Below are positions 58,309 to 64,000 of a DNA stretch of 64,000 bases, piece by piece. The DNA is taken from contig JBITNC010000001.1 of NCBI GenBank assembly GCA_050084985.1, positions 58,590,001-58,654,000 on the forward strand, given 5' to 3'. The stretch comes from Nageia nagi (Eukaryota; Pinophyta). Every line of letters begins with the position of its first letter. Position 1 is the first letter of the stretch. The notes beneath the pieces were generated by a model. The model saw nothing but the letters and a program-made list of their open reading frames with translations, was not told where the DNA came from and did no database searches. The position numbers and the translations under genes were made by a program.

Positions 58309-58441
58309 TACATTAACCTTATCACATGGTATTGCAATATAATAGCATTTTATCTTGATTTTTGTATTATTAATTTTTAATCATTTAATATGTTAAATAT
58401 GATTTATTAAATAAATAATAAATCATTTTTAGTCATCTACA
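58309..58441 (-). repeat. 5' LTR of element C, right part
   Basis: Follows C's 3' LTR from 'tacatt..ccttatcacatgg' to the end AGTCATCTACA. After it, B's 3' LTR resumes ('gtttatatacaatgtgac'). A clear target duplication for C is not seen: the flanks GCAAG (21219-21223) and AGTAG (58442-58446) agree poorly. Confidence 0.8.
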
Positions 58442-60984
58442 AGTAGTTTATATACAATGTGACTATGGTTTCAATTTAAATAGTGACATTAATTTTGCAA
58501 AGAATAAGGTTTTGTTATATTAAATATGAATATGGATTAGGATTTAATGGATTTATATAGCATAATAATCAAATTTAAAGCATAATAGGTGGTGAAAGAA
58601 AATATGAAAGATATAGTGTAACATGGACATATTTGAGTAACGATCATGTGACCAAGGAAGGGAGGTAGTCCTAGAGAGGACATAAAATCTCTTGAGGTCT
58701 GTAAGAGTAGTTTTACATGATATGTTATATAATTAAATTCTTTTTCATGATTTTCATATAGGAGAAAAGGGTTCTCTTGATCCTCAAAACTCTAACCTTT
58801 CTTAGTACTCAAGCCAATACTTTTGGGTCCTTGGAGGAGCTCGAAGATGAAGAGGAGAGAATCTACATCAAAAAAAAATATGTATTTAAGACTCTTTAAA
58901 ATAATTTTTGATTTGTCTACCATGTAATTTATTCACCAAAAATTGTAAGGGAACCCTCTTGTAAATGATAAGGGTTATCCTCATTTAATGTACTTTAATA
59001 TCATCATGTTATAATTTTTATGGAATGCAAGTTTGGTGGAAACTTCTTGAAAACCTTAAGATGTAATTAATGGGCATATTTTCTTACTTAATGTATATTA
59101 AATACTAAGTTAAGTACTCAAAAGATAGTTGTTTATGAAAGTAATAAGTAATACAAGAATGTAAAGGTAATGGATGATGTCATTAGTAAGGATTAAAGAG
59201 GAAATAATTTGGTAGTTACCATGTATAGTAATGTGATAATATAAGGAGATGAAAATTTAGTTTATATGTATATTGAAAACCATAGTCATAGGTGATATTA
59301 ATATCCCAAGATGTTCACAAACTAAACCCATTTTGTATAAGAAGAAAGAATTACTAGATAATTCAAACATTAGGGATTGATATTATTAACCTTAGGTACT
59401 TGTAATATAAGAAAACATGAGTACAATTGGTGAAAGCACATAGTAAGAAAACTCAAGGGAGATAAGAGTATATCTTAAATACAATTATAATGTTCATAAA
59501 TAAACATATGGGTATGACCCATATTATGGAAAAAGGAGATTATTTTACATCCTAAAAATAAGTTGAAAATAATTGAGATCTTAGGAATCCTTGCGTATCA
59601 ACATGGGATCAAAAGGGATTGGTCTAATGGTGATAAGGCAAGAGCTAATTGACACTTTCTAGTAAATAATATTCTCCATTTATAATAAAGTGGGGAAAAA
59701 CTTGTAATATGATTAGAAATAATGATGTTCCTAAGAATAATCTTTCAAGTTTAAGACATGGGTTCGATGGTAAACCTTAATGTGGCCCTAAATAAAGTAT
59801 GGGACTATCAATGAAGGTTGAAATTAAAAACAAATCACCTAATTGAAAACCCTAGAATGATATAATCAAATCCTAAAAGGAAAATTTTGTGCGGATTCAA
59901 TGATGAAGGAAAAATAATGTGGAATATTCGTTAGTTGAATCTCCCTTGCAAAACGAAAACCAAAAGGAATATACCTTGAGTAAGGACCACTTTACGCTCT
60001 ACTTACTTTTTAGAAGTACTTGAATTTATGTAATCTCAAGGCATGTTACTAAACACTAGCATGAGAAATTTTATAAAGTAGTATTAAATATGCAATACCA
60101 TGCATATGGGATAATTATAGTACTTCCAGATATCTTGTGTGACTTTCTAAACAAGCTTGGTGTTGAATCTTCTTGCATATGATATTGGTAACCCTAATAA
60201 TTGAATTGGGATCAATTATGTTAGAAGCAATAGGTCATGGGTGGTTTTTATTTTACAATCTCACTTAAAATTAATTAGACTAAATAAATCACTCGAGGGT
60301 ATTATTTCAATACCCATGGCTCCTCAAGATATGAGCATGGGGTTGTTGGACCCCATGGTGAGCCTAACCGATATATATGGAAAGGTTAGTTTCTCATATC
60401 CTTGATAGGGTATCAAATGAGGGTATTATTTGATAACACTATGATTCTTAGGTAAGGGTAATTTTGTATTCATACTACTTGCAATTTAGCACATAGGAGT
60501 ATGATTATTGTTCCATAGGCGATGATGTTTACTCGTCATAAGGAAGTTTTCCTAGGAAAAAATATCTTCTCCTATGAGTTGGAGGGTTATCATCAGGTGA
60601 GGATACATAACCTAATGGATGTGCATTCTCTCGAGTGATATGGGCCCCAAGTAGGAAACCACTATGTTGTGTCCAAAATATTTGTTGCATAGTTTGTGAA
60701 GCAAAAATGGTGGGGTCACATATGAGGCATCTCCTCAACGGGATGAGTGTTGTGGAGTGAATAGCAGAAGAGATTTGATCAGGGTTGGTAAATCTAAATT
60801 TTATCTAATCTTACCATGTAGGTGTTAACTAGCTAGTAGCGTTGACATGCTCATGTGGATTTCTTGTTCCACTCCTAGATCATTCAAGTGTTTAAACTAA
60901 TAAACAAAATTAGTTCTAAAATTTTGGGATTTTGGATGTTGAGAATAGGTGAAAATGCTATCAGGAATAGATGGAAATGTTACA
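58442..60984 (+). repeat. 3' LTR of element B, right part
   Basis: Matches the 5' LTR from about 11590 to its end at 14075, finishing AAATGTTACA. It occurs once, because it lies outside the duplication. It has no coding content. Confidence 0.85.
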
Positions 60985-60989
60985 AATAA
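60985..60989. repeat. Target-site duplication of B, right (AATAA)
   Basis: AATAA against GATAA at 9824-9828. Confidence 0.6.
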
Positions 60990-61250
60990 GTATTATTAAT
61001 ATCCTAAAACTTAGTGCAAATCCTTATTTCCCCAATTGGCTTTATGATAGGAATAATGTTAGCTATCCATTCAAAATAATCAATTGGCCTAATAATACTA
61101 GCATTCAAATATCTCTCTATTTCTTTCTTAACTAACAAAGCTTTTTAAGGATGTATTTTTCTTGGCTTTTGCTTGACTGCTTAGCCCCCTTTTAAGTTGT
61201 AGATTTGCATAACAAATGAAGGATCTAAATCAAGCATATCATTATAAGAT
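60985..61250 (-). pseudogene. Element A reverse transcriptase, N-terminal part
   Basis: The minus strand reads AVKQKPRKIHP, ALLVKKEIERYLNASIIRPI and EWIANIIPIIKPIGEIRICT, and stops at B's right border. These are the first RT blocks of Tat elements (K-Q-K-x-R, then the IRPI and W-N segments). The next expected block starts immediately at B's left border (9828), so B split the RT between two adjacent codon blocks. Confidence 0.85.
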
Positions 61251-62377
61251 CAAGCAAAATTCTTGTGATGTTCAATGAAGTTATTTTTGTACCTTTCATT
61301 TTATGGGTAAGGAGGGCTGCTTCACTTTGAACCAATCTTTGATCATCAGTAGTTTCGATGTTGATATTCACCAATTCTTTCATTGGGAAGGTAAGTTCAT
61401 ATCTATTTTGCAATAGAGAAGGAAATTCCTCTAATCCTTGTATGTCATCTCTAACATTATCCTTTGGCTAAACTTGAAAAACTTCATTGAAATTCACCTC
61501 TTAACCAAAATAAGCATACTCATTGAGAACATAACTAACTTGCCTCTTTTCATTAGACTTAGGAAACTCTAAATGTGCCCTCAAGTATTCTAAAATATCA
61601 TCATCAGTACTAAAGCAATCAAATTGTAGATAAATAATAGCATCAATTCATAAATATCTATCAATATCATCAAATAATTTAATCAAATTGCATTCTTTCA
61701 CAAACTTAATAGGTCCCAATGCTTGCTTAGTATTACTATCACTTCCCAATCCATTTTTAGTCAATTACGCTTTTGAATTATCAAGAAATGAAGGCATCCC
61801 TTGCTTAGACTTTCTTAATCCTCCCCCTTTGTATTTGCAATTTTCAATCATATATTTATGAACAAAAGGAAATGGAAAAGGTTTTCCCATTTTAGTATCC
61901 ATTTGGACTTCCATTGATTTGTTAGGACTAGGTGATATGGACATGATAGAGCAAGATCCTTCCCCATCTCCATTGTTTTTACATTGATGATGGCCTTCTA
62001 GCAGGAAAGCATGTTGTTGATGGCCTTCCATAAATAGAATTTTGGGACATCCCAAATCTTTAATGGATGCAAATAAATTCACATTCTCAATTCTATATGT
62101 ACCCATTTTATTTCTGTAATCTAAGTCCATGTTTTTGAAATTATCCCCAACGCACTTTTTTCCAAGGGTTGAATCTCATATCTTGGACAAGTTATTATGA
62201 ATTCCTCAAAATATACTACATTACAAAAAGCATATGGATCTAGATCATCCAACACTATATGGACCTAAACCTAAAATTCAAATTTTAATCTTCCATGTAC
62301 TGTAGATGGATTGTATCCATATCATGAAGCCAAGGTCTTCCCAATAACAAATTATATGATAACTTGGAATCAACAAC
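61251..62377 (-). pseudogene. Element A linker between protease and RT
   Basis: Decayed coding sequence with an open frame at 61765-62130 (KFKKQ-poor, His-rich GHQQHAFLLEGHHQC, then FPFPFVHKYM) and another at 61225-61413. Position and weak pattern (a W/F-rich and charged linker) suit the region between protease and RT in Tat polyproteins. No separate domain was recognised. Confidence 0.5.
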
Positions 62378-62620
62378 CTAAAATTTAGCTACAATTTTTC
62401 TTACTCCTATATTTACCATGATTGTGGCTATCCCAACCAGTTTTTTAGATGAGATATCATATGCCCTAATTTTGAATGTAGCTTCTTCTAGTGGAGGGAT
62501 TTCTACAACTTTCTCTTTGATTTGAATCAAAAACTTATGAGAGCATACATTAATAGTTGATCTATTATCTACCAATGTTATTTTTATTTCTCATACATCA
62601 ATCATAGGTGTGATATATAA
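62378..62620 (-). pseudogene. Element A aspartic protease
   Basis: VDNRSTINVCSHKFL holds the remains of the D-x-G-S active site (the Gly reads Arg), followed by EIPPLEEATFKIRAYD and VGIATIMVNIGVRK. This is the retropepsin-like protease that cuts the Gag-Pol polyprotein. It is open for 65 codons and lies between gag and RT, as expected. Confidence 0.7.
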
Positions 62621-62993
62621 AGTTAAACACTCATCAAGTAACTCTTTATTAAACTTTTCATATTTGTAAAAAGAGATGGCATCACATTCCTTAATTAATC
62701 TAAGATTTTCAAAGAACATAGCAATAGACATATCTATAGGGACTACCTCCTTTTTTAAAAAGCATATAATATCTCCCTATTTGTTTCATATGTGGATATA
62801 ATATTATATAAGCTAATCTTTTTAGAAGTAGTTTTTAATTGCTTAATCATACTATATGTCTTTGGATCAGGTGGGATACTTAGTTATTCTGTAGTAACAG
62901 GATTGGGAGCATGCCTTGGATGCCCTCTTCTTAACCTGACATAAACTACTTTATCCATTGAAATTGTATTTATTGTAATTCCTTAATTTGCAT

Positions 62994-63570
62994 CTAATTA
63001 GTCAATTTGATACTTTCCTGAGCAATAAGATCCAATATAGCTACTTCTAATGCCTTGCAAAAAATTGTAGCATGACCCTTCCTTTGATGGAATGTGCAAT
63101 AAGCATCTAATTTCTCCATGGGAACATTATCATCTTGGGCTAATTGAAACACTAAGCAAATTATATAACCACTAACTAGCATCACCTTTCAAACTCCTTG
63201 GGAAGGATTTTCCCATCAACTTATCCTTTGATCCTAATTTCAACAAGCACTCCTCTTGAAAGCTAATAAGATGTTGTTATGTGTCTTGTTCGCCAGTAAA
63301 CATCTCGAACTTGGGGGCCTTATGCTCGAGTGGTAAGGAAAAATTATGAATCTCTTTAGACAAGGATGATATGAAAACACCATCATAATCCTCTTCATGT
63401 TGTTATGATCTCTTACTATTCTTAATATTGGTAAGTCATGTAGTTATGACGGGATTTAGCACTACGAGCGAGCTACCTATGCTAGGAAATGTATAAATTT
63501 ATGCCTTTGATGGTCCAAAAATAGCTAAACACATTGTTTATGGCATGGATTTGTTACATAATTTGCATGA
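62994..63570 (-). pseudogene. Element A gag, C-terminal half with zinc knuckle
   Basis: Minus strand, upstream to downstream: KAPKFEMFTGEQDT, HLISFQEECLLKLGSKDKL and KSFPRSLKGDA (63190-63350) form the capsid core pattern of Ty3 gag. Then AYCTFHQRKGHATIFCKALE (near 63090) is the plant-type CxFH knuckle (C-H-H-C). There are stops within, including TAA after EQDT. Confidence 0.75.
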
Positions 63571-63600
63571 GATCTCATTAGGAGGGAAAGATAAATCAAA

Positions 63601-63615
63601 TAGATGGGTTCACCA
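63601..63615 (-). other. Primer-binding site of element A
   Basis: The minus strand reads TGGTGAACCCATCTA, three bases after the LTR end. The tRNA was not identified. C uses the same type of site. Confidence 0.65.
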
Positions 63616-63618
63616 AAA

Positions 63619-64000
63619 TGTATACCCAAAATAATGCATAAATCGATGCATTATTTATCTACAATATTTAATTAAAGCATATATCATATATATGGCATCA
63701 AATGAATAATGATAAATAATGTAACTTCATCATAATCATACAAACATGAAATAACATAGACCATTATTCAAGCATCACATGGCATTCACAAAGATACAAG
63801 TTGTCAATGGCCCAAAGATACCATGTCATTGGCTACATAGAATAAGTAGATTGATGAATGGAATAAAAGGTATGTGAGAGCAAGTCAAAGGGTTTAACAT
63901 ATCTATGTAGAGGTGGTGTGATAAAACATCATTATGGGTAGGATAGAGTGATCTTGTATTTTTTTAAGTCTCTCATGGTGTTTTTGATACCCTTACATGA
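63619..64000 (-). repeat. 5' LTR of element A, cut by the window end
   Basis: TGTATACCCAAAATAATG onward aligns with 5114-5490 throughout, with shared blocks such as 'caagcatcacatggcattcacaaagat' and 'ggctacatagaataagtagat'. About 245 bases of the LTR should lie beyond the window. Confidence 0.85.

Larger units (their letters stand above)
21224..58441 (-). mobile_element. Element C: gag-only Tat-like LTR element with antisense PMD gene
   Basis: A minus-strand element whose 3' LTR is at 21224-21942 (again at 41896-42614 through the duplication) and whose 5' LTR is at 49738-58441, split by D. Unduplicated and without D it is about 8.5 kb. In minus-strand order it has PBS, gag-like ORF with zinc knuckle, AT-rich spacer, PMD gene on the opposite strand, spacer, polypurine tract and LTR. 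No protease, RT, RNase H or integrase motif is found in it, so it would have needed another element's enzymes. LTR ends, PBS and gag resemble A. Confidence 0.8.
9829..60984 (+). mobile_element. Element B: chromovirus, Tekay/Del-like, nested in A
   Basis: A plus-strand Ty3/gypsy element with a 5' LTR at 9829-14075, initiator-Met PBS, gag, PR-RT-RH-INT and a C-terminal chromodomain-like module. It ends with a polypurine tract and a 3' LTR split into 18936-21223 and 58442-60984 by element C. The tandem duplication has doubled most of it (second body 30534-41895). LTRs over 4 kb, the PBS and the RKLRNQEI-type C-terminus fit the Tekay/Del group. Confidence 0.85.
5114..64000 (-). mobile_element. 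Element A: Ty3/gypsy, Tat lineage, split by element B
   Basis: A minus-strand element with its 3' LTR at 5114-5739 and 5' LTR from 63619 past the window end. Reading 5' to 3' on the minus strand it has a PBS (63601-63615), gag with a zinc knuckle, protease, RT, Ty3-type RNase H, a second RNase H, integrase, a 3' spacer and a polypurine tract. B is inserted in the RT at 9829. Leaving out the inserted DNA and the duplication, A is about 8 kb. The second RNase H after the Ty3-type one is the hallmark of the Tat lineage. Confidence 0.85.

Overview
The window is AT-rich nuclear DNA from a land plant, most likely a seed plant with a large, repeat-rich genome. The evidence is plant-type Ty3/gypsy elements (Tat and chromovirus lineages), a Ty1/copia element, initiator-Met-tRNA primer-binding sites, a plant mobile domain (PMD) gene with GT-AG introns, and strong loss of CG and CHG cytosines. 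No single-copy host gene, rRNA, tRNA or CRISPR array was recognised. The species cannot be fixed from this sequence; a gymnosperm is only a guess.

Almost the whole window is one stack of nested LTR retrotransposons. The oldest layer, A2, is a minus-strand Tat remnant with its 3' LTR at 2470-3039 and an integrase tail ending at 5113. Element A, a minus-strand Tat element, sits in that integrase. Its 3' LTR is 5114-5739, and its pol runs 6854-9828 and resumes at 60985. Its protease, gag and 5' LTR lie at about 62378-64000. Element B, a plus-strand Tekay/Del-like chromovirus with 4.25-kb LTRs (9829-60984), splits A's reverse transcriptase. Element C, a minus-strand gag-only Tat-like element (21224-58441), splits B's 3' LTR. 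Element D, a minus-strand Ty1/copia element (50320-58303), splits C's 5' LTR. A chromovirus scrap with a chromodomain (3647-4558) lies in A2.

A 20.7-kb tandem duplication is laid over this stack. Unit 1 (7062-27765) and unit 2 (27766-48399) carry the same A-pol / B / C-3'-half segment in direct orientation. They are joined at a 7-bp microhomology (ATTTCCT) that fuses C's gag to A's integrase out of frame. The units differ far less than the two LTRs of B do, so the duplication came long after the insertions.

The most interesting content is in C. It has LTRs, a PBS and a gag-like ORF, but no protease, reverse transcriptase, RNase H or integrase. On the opposite strand it carries a PMD gene of about 600 codons with two apparent introns, present twice because of the duplication. 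An antisense gene can keep its introns through retrotransposition. All reading frames are now decayed, mostly by C-to-T changes that turn CAG, CAA and CGA into stops.
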